43,008 bases of DNA from Paludibacteraceae bacterium (GTDB taxonomy: Bacteria; Bacteroidota; Bacteroidia; Bacteroidales; Paludibacteraceae), in NCBI GenBank assembly GCA_017553575.1, contig JAFZKQ010000052.1:1-43008 (forward strand). Reading direction: 5' to 3'. Below are positions 1-7,737 of the stretch, piece by piece (position 1 is the first letter of the stretch; the number at the start of each line of letters is the position of its first letter). Below the pieces are notes generated by a model. It was not told the origin of the DNA. It made no database searches and saw only the letters and a program-made list of their open reading frames with translations. The position numbers were made by a program, and so were the translations under genes.

Positions 1-216
1 TGCTCGATTTTATGGATATTGACGAGCCTAATTTGTCTTATAAAAGGACTGCTGGCTTTGGCGTTGATTGGTTTTCCCTTTTTATTGATGCGTCTCCTTT
101 TCAATGAACCATTGGATTCTTATTTCTTGGTTCTATCTTGTCTTGGGGGATTGCTCTCAATAAATATAATTGCTGCTTGTATATTCCCTGGTAATCTCTT
201 TGACATCAAGTTATGA
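1..216 (+). CDS. Small membrane protein, tandem copy 1 (5' end outside window)
   Basis: The frame is open from base 1, so only the last 71 residues are visible and the start lies upstream. The visible part has two hydrophobic segments and the shared ending PFLLMRLLFNEPLDSYF followed by LLSINIIAA, which also occurs in the next three genes. The match is closest to copy 3, including at DNA level around the NEPLDSYF codons. The family is not recognised; no enzymatic motif is visible. The tail after the last membrane segment (CIFPGNLFDIKL) differs from the other copies. It is inferred to be an inner-membrane protein of unknown role and one unit of a duplicated array that continues beyond the left edge. 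Confidence 0.7.
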   Translation, partial: CSILWILTSLICLIKGLLALALIGFPFLLMRLLFNEPLDSYFLVLSCLGGLLSINIIAACIFPGNLFDIKL

Positions 217-290
217 TACGCTTGTATAGAGACTAATTTTTAAAGTATGCTATGAAAGTATTATGGTAATATCTTAAAATAAAGATAGTT

Positions 291-764
291 ATGAATATAT
301 TGGAAACATTTCTTTCCACTGTCCCTCTTTTCGTTAAGTTGTATGTGGTGGCTCTCGTTCTTGCGGCATTCTCCTCTCTTTGGGTTTCTAAGAAAAGGCC
401 TTGGGATTGGGATTGGGTACTTGTTGCGGTGGTGTTTGGGGCAATAGCTTTTTTGTCTTTGATTCCAGTATTGGGTGTTTATTCTTATTATAAAGAATAT
501 AAGGTGTTGTTTTACCTGATTTCTGTGCTTTGTCTGATTTTGTGGACACCGAGTTTGTTGTGTCTATTAAGGGGGCTTTCAAAATTCCCCACGGTTTTAT
601 TGGGGGTGGCATGGATAGCAGTGCCCTTCTTGTTGGCTCATTTCCTTTTCGATGAATCAGTAGGTAATTATTTTGGTCTTGCATTATGTCTCTCTGGATG
701 CTTGTCAATAAATATAATTGCTGCTTGGTTTTGGACGGCAAAATTCAGTTGCGGCGGAGTATGA
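291..764 (+). CDS. Small five-helix membrane protein, tandem copy 2
   Basis: This gene encodes 157 residues, nearly all hydrophobic, with about five predicted membrane segments (roughly residues 10-30, 42-62, 68-90, 98-117 and 127-148). It shares the N-terminal motif LFVKLYVVALVLAAF, the central LSLIPVLGVYSYYK and the C-terminal LSINIIAAWFW with copies 3 and 4. The ATG at 291 follows the sequence gatagtt, which also precedes the start of copy 3 and supports this start. Copy 2 is the most diverged in the first loop (RPWDWDWV). No charged catalytic residues or known domain are seen. The function is unknown; the fold could be a small transporter or a phage-immunity-like membrane protein, but nothing decides between them. 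Confidence 0.7.
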   Translation: MNILETFLSTVPLFVKLYVVALVLAAFSSLWVSKKRPWDWDWVLVAVVFGAIAFLSLIPVLGVYSYYKEYKVLFYLISVLCLILWTPSLLCLLRGLSKFPTVLLGVAWIAVPFLLAHFLFDESVGNYFGLALCLSGCLSINIIAAWFWTAKFSCGGV

Positions 765-829
765 AAATGGGGTAGTTATGCGAAAGTACTGCTCTTTCCC
801 TTATTCTGGAATTATAAATCATGATAGTT

Positions 830-1285
830 ATGAATAATATATTGGAAAATTTTCTTCCCTCAGCCTCCATCTTTGTCAAGTTGTATGTGATGGCTCTTCT
901 TTTTACGGCGTTTATGTCGCTCATTGTTTTGTCTTCCACTGAATTTAGAATTGCGGCAGGAATGTTCTTGGTGGTGGCGTTTTTGTCGTTGATCCCTCTC
1001 TTAGGAGTCCATTCTTATTGTAAAGGATATAAAGGGTTGTTTTACTTTATTTCTATATTTTGCTTGATTTTATGGATATTGTCGAGCCTGATTTGTCTTT
1101 TCAATGGACTTTCCCATCTGTCGTTTTTGCTGGCCATAGTGTTGATTGGCGCTCCCTTTTTATTGGTACGTCTCCTTTTCAATGAACCGTTGGACTCTTA
1201 TTTCTTGGTTCTATCTTGTTTTGGAGGATTATTCGCAATAAATATAATTGCTGTTTGGTTTTGGTCGACAAGCTTTCATTGTTGA
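830..1285 (+). CDS. Small five-helix membrane protein, tandem copy 3
   Basis: This is a paralogue of the flanking genes, 151 residues from the ATG at 830. An in-frame ATG lies at 821, but 830 is chosen because it aligns with the start of copy 2 (MNNILENF against MNILETF) and follows the same gatagtt sequence. It has the shared segments IFVKLYVMALL, LSLIPLLGVHSYCKGYKGLFY and NEPLDSYFLVLSCFGGL. The central third is close to copy 4 at DNA level, whereas the last third is close to copy 1. That is a mosaic pattern expected from recombination between tandem copies. No known family is recognised. Confidence 0.7.
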   Translation: MNNILENFLPSASIFVKLYVMALLFTAFMSLIVLSSTEFRIAAGMFLVVAFLSLIPLLGVHSYCKGYKGLFYFISIFCLILWILSSLICLFNGLSHLSFLLAIVLIGAPFLLVRLLFNEPLDSYFLVLSCFGGLFAINIIAVWFWSTSFHC

Positions 1286-1310
1286 AGGGTGATTTGAAAA
1301 TGAGGTGGTT

Positions 1311-1832
1311 ATGAAAGAGATTTTGAGGGATTTTCTATGTGCTCTTCCCCTCTTTGTCAAGTTGTATCTCTTGACTCTCGTTCTTGCTGCATTTTCTGCG
1401 CTTTTTGTTTGGATGGACAGGGATTGGGAAGTGGCAGGAGGAATGTTCTTGGTGGTGGCGTTATTGTCGTTAATCCCTGTCTTAGGGGTACATTCTTATT
1501 ATAAAGGTTCTAAGGGACTGTTTTATACGATCTCTTTGTTTTGTCTCCTTTTGTGGATTCCTTTCTCTCTGTTTGGTCTTTCCGATTTGTGGCTGGTGTT
1601 ACTGTGGATTGTTGCCCCTTTCTTGTTGGTGCGTCTCTTTTTCGATAAATCATTAGGTCATTATTTTTTGCTTGTGTCTTGTGTTGGCGCATTCTTATCG
1701 ATAAATATAGTCGCTGTTTTTCTTTGTACGCTAAAGGTTAATGCTGGAAAGGAGGACCGGGAAGGCGTAATGGGCGAGGCGGAGGTCGAGGAGGTCTACT
1801 GTGTCGAAGATTCACTATATTTAGAGTCTTGA
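1311..1832 (+). CDS. Small membrane protein, tandem copy 4, with acidic C-terminal tail
   Basis: This paralogue is 173 residues from the ATG at 1311. A GTG two codons upstream (1305) is possible but less likely by alignment with the other copies. The five hydrophobic segments match copies 2 and 3 (LFVKLYLLTLVLAAF, LSLIPVLGVHSYYKGSKGLFY, LSINIVAVF). Unlike the others it continues after the last helix into a charged tail of about 30 residues rich in Glu (NAGKEDREGVMGEAEVEEV), which could face the cytoplasm or periplasm. It follows copy 3 by 25 bases and is probably co-transcribed with it. Function unknown. Confidence 0.7.
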   Translation: MKEILRDFLCALPLFVKLYLLTLVLAAFSALFVWMDRDWEVAGGMFLVVALLSLIPVLGVHSYYKGSKGLFYTISLFCLLLWIPFSLFGLSDLWLVLLWIVAPFLLVRLFFDKSLGHYFLLVSCVGAFLSINIVAVFLCTLKVNAGKEDREGVMGEAEVEEVYCVEDSLYLES

Positions 1833-1942
1833 CTTATGAAATGAGTTGCCAAAGAAGAACCCTATGTTTGATTGCTATAATTAGTGATTGATCTCCCCTT
1901 ATATACCCAAAACTGAGAATTGAAGCCTCTTCTCCTCCTGTC

Positions 1943-1950
1943 TAATTTTG
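1943..1950 (+). promoter_or_regulatory. Candidate -7 box for the porin-imelysin-cytochrome gene run
   Basis: The sequence TAATTTTG matches the Bacteroidetes -7 consensus TAnnTTTG. It lies 19 bases before the porin ATG at 1970, so the leader would be short. No good -33 TTTG is visible at the expected distance. Confidence 0.45.
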
Positions 1951-1969
1951 CGGAAAAATTAGCAGTGAA

Positions 1970-3418
1970 ATGGATTTGAAGAAGAAGGAGATGTTGGGCT
2001 TGGCTTTGCTATTGATGGGGAATCTCTCCTTGTCGGCCCAAGAATATTCATCATCCGAAATTGATTCGTTGGTAAAGAGGATAGAACGCCTCGAACAGCA
2101 GAACGTCGCTCTCCAACAGCACGTTGCAGACGCTTCGTCCCATTCTTCGCAAGAGGAAGAAGGTCGTTATCAAGGAGATCCTTCCTACCGCAAATATCAG
2201 ATTGGAGGTTATGGTGAGATGCTTTATCGCCACAAGGACTATAGCTATAATCGTTGGGGTGGTAATGGCGTTTATCGTATCGACCGTTCGGAGGTCTCCA
2301 TCCCCCGTTTTGTTTTGGCGGGCGATTATAGGTTCAACCGTTGGTTCCAGTTGGGCGCCGAGATTGAGTTCGAGGCGGGTGGTGTAGGCACGGAATGGGA
2401 GCAGGAGACGGGCTCGGGTGCTGAAAACGGTGAATTGGAGAGCGAATGGGAAAAGGGTGGCGAAGTCGCGTTGGAACAATTCCATATCACGGTGCCTTTC
2501 TGGAGGGAGTTTAATCTGAAAGTGGGTCACATGGTGGTGCCTGTCGGATTGACCAATACGCATCATGAACCTATCTTCTTTTTTGGAACCAGTCGTCCGG
2601 AGGGCGAGTCGAAAATTTTGCCTTCGACTTGGCATGAAACGGGATTGGAGTTTTTCGGTAGCGTAGGTCGTGGCTATGGCCGTTTCGATTACCAATTACA
2701 GTTGGTGACGGGCGTGACGGTGGACGGTCTGGACAAGTATAACTATCTGGGTGGGGCCAAACAAGGCCTTTTTGAGCAAGACATATTCACGAGTCCTGCC
2801 TATGTCGCTCGTTTGGAATACAAGGGTCTGCCAGGCTTACGGGTTGGTGGCAGTTTCTATTGGTGCGACGATGCGGGAAAGAATTCGAATTATCCTCATT
2901 ATTACAGTGATTTTAAAGTGCCTGTCAGAATCTTTTCGGGCGATGTGCAATACATGAACCGTTGGGTTACGGCCAGAGCCAATTTCCTTCATGGTAATAT
3001 CGGAAATACAGTCCGCCTAACGCGTGCTACCTTGGGTAGGACAAGCGTGGCTTATGGTGGCAATACGCCTGTAGCGAAATATGCGGTCAGCTATGGGGGA
3101 GAGCTGGGCCTCAACGTCGGTAATCTCTTCTCTACGAAAAGGCCGTTGAAAATTCTGCCGTTCGTTCGCTATGAATACTATAACCCACAGGAGAAGTTGG
3201 ACGATGCATGGACGGGTGAGGTGGAAGACCCTCGTTGCCAAGTCGCTGCTTGGACGTTCGGCGTGAATTGGTATGCTCTTCCTTACTTGGTGGTCAAGGG
3301 GGATTGGACGACCCATCACATAGGGACCAAGGATGCTTTTGATTGGAGCACGAAATACCATTCGGAGAATGATTTCTCGTTGGGATTGGCCTATATCGTT
3401 TGGTATGACAAGAAATAG
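1970..3418 (+). CDS. OprO/OprP-like outer membrane porin (first of two)
   Basis: This encodes a 482-residue outer membrane protein. It has a signal peptide (about residues 1-23, hydrophobic LGLALLLMGNLSLSA), then a short coiled coil (EIDSLVKRIERLEQQNVALQQ), then alternating aromatic and polar strands typical of a beta barrel, ending in an aromatic strand (LGLAYIVWYDKK). The coiled coil followed by a barrel, together with segments such as FNLKVGHMVVPVG, is characteristic of the phosphate-selective porin O/P superfamily. The substrate cannot be read from sequence. It stands 22 bases before an imelysin lipoprotein and in the same run as two cytochromes, so a role in uptake of a metal or anion used by that system is inferred, not shown. 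Confidence 0.75.
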   Translation: MDLKKKEMLGLALLLMGNLSLSAQEYSSSEIDSLVKRIERLEQQNVALQQHVADASSHSSQEEEGRYQGDPSYRKYQIGGYGEMLYRHKDYSYNRWGGNGVYRIDRSEVSIPRFVLAGDYRFNRWFQLGAEIEFEAGGVGTEWEQETGSGAENGELESEWEKGGEVALEQFHITVPFWREFNLKVGHMVVPVGLTNTHHEPIFFFGTSRPEGESKILPSTWHETGLEFFGSVGRGYGRFDYQLQLVTGVTVDGLDKYNYLGGAKQGLFEQDIFTSPAYVARLEYKGLPGLRVGGSFYWCDDAGKNSNYPHYYSDFKVPVRIFSGDVQYMNRWVTARANFLHGNIGNTVRLTRATLGRTSVAYGGNTPVAKYAVSYGGELGLNVGNLFSTKRPLKILPFVRYEYYNPQEKLDDAWTGEVEDPRCQVAAWTFGVNWYALPYLVVKGDWTTHHIGTKDAFDWSTKYHSENDFSLGLAYIVWYDKK

Positions 3419-3440
3419 AATTTAAATAAAAGATAAGATT

Positions 3441-4646
3441 ATGATGAAAAAGAGTTTCAAGTATGCCCTCTTCTTTGCGATGGGAGTGGCAATGGCGGGA
3501 GGGGCTACTTCCTGCGACGACGATGATGACGACGACAAAAACGACGATGATTCTGCGTCCATTATCGAGAAAATCGATGCGGAAGACGATTTGGAGTATG
3601 ACAACACCAACCAAAAGAATTGGAATGCCTATATGAAGGTGGTTGCCAACTATTTGAAAGTGGATGCGACAAACCTTTATAACGATTGGGCTGAGTCATA
3701 TGAGGGCGGTGAGGCCTATTCGGTAGTCTTCGCCAATGCGGGAAAGAGTGGTTACACCTCGACTTTCAGCTCTGCTCTTGCTGCTACGGAGCAGATCGTG
3801 GACGGTTGTTCGGACATTGCCAACGAAGTGGGTGAGGCTAAGATTGGTGATCCGTTGAATTTGTGGGTTTCCGGAAAGTATGCGGAGGCTTTGTATGCGG
3901 TGGAGTCTTGGTATAGCTGGCACAGCCGTGTCGATTACAGCAACAACATCGAGAGTGTGAAGAATGCTTACTATGGTTCTTTGGATGGTAAAGTGGCTGA
4001 AAATTCCATCAGTGCGCAGATTGCCAAGATCGATGCTGACCTTGACAAGGAGGTGAAGGCTTCCATCAAGAATGCCATCGACAAGATTTTGGCCATTCCT
4101 CAGCCTTTCCGTAACCATATTGCTTCTTCTGAGGCCAAGAGCGCACAAGACGCTTGCGCTGATTTGAAGGATTTGTTGGACAAGAGCCTACGACCAGCCT
4201 TGTCTAGGTTGAGCGAGTCCACTTGTGAGAAGATCAACGAGAATTATGTGAAAAACGTGGTTTTGCCGACTTACAAGGATTTGAAGGCCGCCAACGAGGA
4301 GTTGTATACTAACGTGGTTCTCTTCGCAGACAATTCAAGTGTTACGTTTGAGACTTTGTGCGAGAATTGGATTAAGTGCCGTACTTATTGGGAGAAGAGC
4401 GAGGCCTTCTTGTTCGGTCCTGTCTCCGATATGGGTATTGACCCGAATATGGATAGCTGGCCGCTTGACCAAAATGCCATCCGCGAGATTTTGGTGAAGG
4501 GAGACTTCTCAGGCTTGGATTGGAACGGTGAGTTTGACGAGGAAAATGAAAACATTGCGGCAGCTCAAAGTATTCGAGGATTCCATACGTTGGAGTATTT
4601 GATCTATAAGGCAGGAAAACCTCGTGTTTCTCATGTCTCCAAATAA
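3441..4646 (+). CDS. Imelysin-family (M75-like) lipoprotein with permuted halves
   Basis: This is a 401-residue lipoprotein. The signal peptide ends in GGATSC, and the lipid cysteine is followed by seven Asp, then KN and three more Asp, an acidic run like the lipoprotein export signals of Bacteroidetes surface lipoproteins. The imelysin signature GxHxxE is present as GFHTLE (G380, H382, E385) close to the C terminus. The segment that normally begins the imelysin domain (NENYVKNVVLPTYKDLKAAN) starts only near residue 266. Residues about 45-255, with VESWYSW and IPQPFRNH, resemble what usually follows the GxHxxE half. The gene therefore looks circularly permuted relative to the common order. 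Imelysin proteins are linked to iron uptake, and most are not proven peptidases. Its neighbours, a porin and a di-heme oxidoreductase, fit that link. Confidence 0.8.
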   Translation: MMKKSFKYALFFAMGVAMAGGATSCDDDDDDDKNDDDSASIIEKIDAEDDLEYDNTNQKNWNAYMKVVANYLKVDATNLYNDWAESYEGGEAYSVVFANAGKSGYTSTFSSALAATEQIVDGCSDIANEVGEAKIGDPLNLWVSGKYAEALYAVESWYSWHSRVDYSNNIESVKNAYYGSLDGKVAENSISAQIAKIDADLDKEVKASIKNAIDKILAIPQPFRNHIASSEAKSAQDACADLKDLLDKSLRPALSRLSESTCEKINENYVKNVVLPTYKDLKAANEELYTNVVLFADNSSVTFETLCENWIKCRTYWEKSEAFLFGPVSDMGIDPNMDSWPLDQNAIREILVKGDFSGLDWNGEFDEENENIAAAQSIRGFHTLEYLIYKAGKPRVSHVSK

Positions 4647-4650
4647 TTTG

Positions 4651-4771
4651 AGTTCGGGTTTTCCCGAATGACCATCTACTAAATAAAGGGGAAAGGCGGC
4701 TTGTGTAAGCCGTCTTCCCTGGTTTCTATAAGAAGTAACGTCTAAAAATGGTGCGTTTTTAATTCACCATT
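4651..4771 (+). other. Structured intergenic region with three hairpins
   Basis: The 171-base gap between the imelysin and di-heme genes has three inverted repeats: ttcggg/cccgaa (4653-4668), a GC-rich stem aggcggctt/aagccgtct with a GTGT loop (about 4688-4719), and aatggtg/caccatt (4747-4771). None is followed by a clear T-run, so they look more like mRNA processing or stability elements than simple terminators. This is inference. Confidence 0.45.
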
Positions 4772-4817
4772 AAACAAGAATTTTAAGGTAAGTGTTGACC
4801 ACCTAAAATAGATCCAA

Positions 4818-6242
4818 ATGAGAAATAAAAAGTATACGTGCTTCTTTTTTTTGAGCATGATTTTCCTCCTCGTCTCTTGTGAAAAGGAGGGAATTACGGA
4901 GCAATATGTGGAGGTGAGGGACGGCTATGCTTTGTCTGCCGGGATATCGACCATATTCTCCAATTCGGCGTATGCCTATGAGACGGAGGCTGATTGGGTG
5001 ACTGGCAATAATAAAACTCGTTGGAACCGAGGTAATAAGTTGTATGATGAGGGACCTCGTGACAATGCTGGCTTAGGTCCTGTCTATGTGGGATATAGTT
5101 GTGGCAGTTGCCATAATCGTACGGGGCGTTCCATCCCGGCTGCCTGGTCGGATGCGGAGGGTAGCGGTAAGTATGGCTTCAGCAGTATGTTGGTTTATGT
5201 CAGTCGCAAGAACGGCAAATTCTTCCCAGACTATGGTCGTGTGCTCCATGACCAAGCCATCTATGGTGTCGAGGCGGAAGGAAAGTTGAAAATCACGAAG
5301 AATTACAAGAAATTCCAGTTCCCGGATGGGGAGGAGTATGAACTCTGTTGGTTCTCCTATCGGATTACGGATTGGTATGCGGATAGCATTGCGCCGGAAG
5401 ATCTTTTCTGTACGGTCCGTATCCCGCTTCGCCATGTGGGCATGGGTCAGATGATGAGTTTGGACCCGCACGAGATTGAGACGTTGGCTGCCCGTAGTAA
5501 TTACCCTGAGTATGGAATAAGCGGCAAGTGTAACTACATCACCGAAAGGGGAATCCGACAGTTGGGTGTGAGCGGCAACAAGGCACAGCATGCGGACTTA
5601 ACGGTGGAATTGGGCTTCAGTAGCGATATGGGCTATACGAATAGCCGCTATCCGGAGGAGATTTGTCGAGGTCAGGCCCAGATCGGACAAGGTAGCATGA
5701 TGGGTTTGCTCTACGACCGTTTGGATGTCCCCACGGAGGATATGGAAAATGTCGATCTCTACATGCAGGCCAACGGTGTTCCTGCGCGACGTGACGTCAA
5801 TGATGAGACGGTGAAAAAGGGTGAGCAGCTTTTCTATAAGGCCAAATGCCATCTTTGCCATGTCACCACTTTGCATACAAGGGTGGGTGGTTCCACGCTT
5901 TTGAATGGTACTCGTCTGCCTTGGTTGGGCGGACAGACGATTCATCCGTATAGTGATTTCCTCCTTCATGATATGGGCTCCGAAATCTGTGGGGTCGGTT
6001 TGAACGACCATTATCAGAGTGGTTTGGCTATGGGCAATGAGTGGCGGACAACTCCGCTTTGGGGCATCGGCTTGCAACAAGTGGTGAATGGACACTCCTA
6101 TTTCTTGCATGACGGTCGGGCCCGCAACTTGGTGGAGGCTATCATGTGGCATGGCGGAGAAGGTGAAGCTTCTAAGGCAATCTTCTCGAAAATGTCCAAA
6201 GAGGAGCGAGCGGCGCTTGTCCGTTTCTTACAATCTTTATAA
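4818..6242 (+). CDS. Di-heme oxidoreductase lipoprotein (DHOR / DUF1111 family)
   Basis: This encodes 474 residues with a lipoprotein signal (LLVSC, then EKEG) and two c-type heme sites, CGSCH (C95, C98, H99) and CHLCH (C344, C347, H348). The layout, with a first heme near GPVYVGYSCGSCHNRTGR and a C-terminal heme domain containing TRLPWLGGQTIHPYSDFLLHDMG and FLHDGRARNLVEAIMWHGGE, is that of the putative di-heme thiol oxidoreductase/peroxidase-like family found beside imelysin genes in many bacteria. It should be exported by Sec, lipid-anchored, and have heme attached in the periplasm by the CcsBA protein encoded downstream at 9820. The redox partner and substrate are unknown; the mono-heme lipoprotein at 7738 is a natural candidate partner. 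Length is usual for the family. Confidence 0.85.
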   Translation: MRNKKYTCFFFLSMIFLLVSCEKEGITEQYVEVRDGYALSAGISTIFSNSAYAYETEADWVTGNNKTRWNRGNKLYDEGPRDNAGLGPVYVGYSCGSCHNRTGRSIPAAWSDAEGSGKYGFSSMLVYVSRKNGKFFPDYGRVLHDQAIYGVEAEGKLKITKNYKKFQFPDGEEYELCWFSYRITDWYADSIAPEDLFCTVRIPLRHVGMGQMMSLDPHEIETLAARSNYPEYGISGKCNYITERGIRQLGVSGNKAQHADLTVELGFSSDMGYTNSRYPEEICRGQAQIGQGSMMGLLYDRLDVPTEDMENVDLYMQANGVPARRDVNDETVKKGEQLFYKAKCHLCHVTTLHTRVGGSTLLNGTRLPWLGGQTIHPYSDFLLHDMGSEICGVGLNDHYQSGLAMGNEWRTTPLWGIGLQQVVNGHSYFLHDGRARNLVEAIMWHGGEGEASKAIFSKMSKEERAALVRFLQSL

Positions 6243-6342
6243 TGAAATAGAATTATAGAACTCACTTTTAAGTGTTAGAAAATAGGGTAGGGATGCAATC
6301 TCATTTAAGATACGTCTCTGCTGTCTTTCAATAAAATAAGTT

Positions 6343-7713
6343 ATGGAAATGAAGAAAAAATATATGTTGATGGCAATGGTAAGTTTAAGTTTGCCATCCT
6401 TGGCGCAGGATTCTGTTCGGTATGTGGATCGTTCGGAATATGATGCCTTGTTGAAGCGAATCGAATATTTGGAGAGTCGGGCGATTGTGGAGAACTCCGA
6501 GAAGGAAAAGCCGGACGCCACCACAGGGGCTACCAAGGTGCCTGATAGGGAGAAGCAGATCATGGAGGACAATGATTGTGGCGTGATTCCGATTGCGGGT
6601 CGCAATGGATTCGCCATTCAGAGTGCGGACGGAGGTTTCTCGTTCAAGCCTTACATGATGTTGCAGACGACGGCCAACTACAATTGGTATGACGACGAGG
6701 AGCTGGACAAGGCCTACAACCAGGACAATGTGGCCAATTCGGGTTTTGCCGTGCCCTATGCGATTATCGGTTTCACGGGCCGGGCTTTCGAACGCTTGGC
6801 CTTCAATGTGAGTATCAATGCGGCTGCGAGTGGGGGTAATGTTCTCCAGCAAGGTTGGATCGATGCTCGGGCTACCTCCTCTGTGCATGTGCGTGTGGGA
6901 AAGTTCAAGACGCCATTCACCCATGCCTACCTGACTATGTTGGGTGGTACGTTGTTGCCCTCTCTCCCCTCATCGTTGACTACCTCTACCATTATGCCCT
7001 ATACGCTTAATGCCGTCACACCGACCATCGGGACAGGCTTTGATTTGGGTGTCGAACTCCATGGCCTTTGTGCAAAGAATCGGGTCGGGTATGAACTCGG
7101 CCTTTGGAATGGCTCCGGAAGTGCTGTGAATGGAGCCACCAAGACTTTCAGTGACGATTGGCACATCCCTTCGTTGCTTTATGCTGGTCGACTCTCTTTT
7201 ATGCCTAAGGGGGTGATGCCAACTACGCAAGGCGATCCTGACCATTTGGACGAAAACAAGATGTTGTTTGCCCTGTCTGGCGGTATCAACGTGGAGAGCG
7301 AATATGAGAGTACCAATGATACAAGGGTGGGTTTTGAGGCGGCTTGGCTCTATAAACGCCTCTATTTGGCTGGCGAAGCCTATATGATGCATGTCGGATT
7401 TACGGAGAGACAGAAGATCGAGGATGATTTCTATTATTTGGGCGGATATACGCAGATGGGTTATTTCTTGACGCACAATTTGCAAGGGGCTTTTCGCTAT
7501 GATTTCTTCAATCGTAATGGTTGGGATGCGAACGGTTTCTTGAATATGCCGGCGGTCGGACTGAATTATTTCGTCCGTAGCTGTAACCTGAAGATGCAGG
7601 CTATGTATCAGTATACGGGTCGAACCAACCATGATACGCAGTTGGACAGGGACAACGACGATTTGGGTATTGCTACGCACAAGGCCATGCTTTTGTTGCA
7701 ATATAGTTTCTAA
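6343..7713 (+). CDS. OprO/OprP-like outer membrane porin (second of two)
   Basis: This encodes 456 residues. The start is ATG 6343 or 6349 (MKKKYMLM), which alters only two residues before the signal peptide; cleavage is likely after PSLA. A short coiled-coil stretch (SEYDALLKRIEYLESR) precedes a barrel with the porin O/P hallmark VRVGKFKTPFTHAYL, and the protein ends in a Phe-terminated strand (LLLQYSF), the usual barrel-insertion signal. It is not a recent copy of the porin at 1970: the shared features are architectural rather than close identity. It lies between the di-heme and mono-heme cytochrome genes, suggesting that two pores serve the same system. The 100-base gap upstream has only a small palindrome (cacttttaagtg). 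Confidence 0.78.
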   Translation: MEMKKKYMLMAMVSLSLPSLAQDSVRYVDRSEYDALLKRIEYLESRAIVENSEKEKPDATTGATKVPDREKQIMEDNDCGVIPIAGRNGFAIQSADGGFSFKPYMMLQTTANYNWYDDEELDKAYNQDNVANSGFAVPYAIIGFTGRAFERLAFNVSINAAASGGNVLQQGWIDARATSSVHVRVGKFKTPFTHAYLTMLGGTLLPSLPSSLTTSTIMPYTLNAVTPTIGTGFDLGVELHGLCAKNRVGYELGLWNGSGSAVNGATKTFSDDWHIPSLLYAGRLSFMPKGVMPTTQGDPDHLDENKMLFALSGGINVESEYESTNDTRVGFEAAWLYKRLYLAGEAYMMHVGFTERQKIEDDFYYLGGYTQMGYFLTHNLQGAFRYDFFNRNGWDANGFLNMPAVGLNYFVRSCNLKMQAMYQYTGRTNHDTQLDRDNDDLGIATHKAMLLLQYSF

Positions 7714-7737
7714 TGTGTGATTCTTAAAGGAAAGAGT

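Noticed and set aside
821-830. Upstream ATG for tandem copy 3, and GTG 1305 for copy 4
   Set aside because: Alignment of the four copies and the shared gatagtt/ggtggtt context place the starts at 830 and 1311.
2051-2695. Long minus-strand open frame opposite the first porin
   Set aside because: It is a shadow of the porin codons, rich in Arg, Thr and His without any family pattern. The plus-strand frame has a signal peptide and barrel features.
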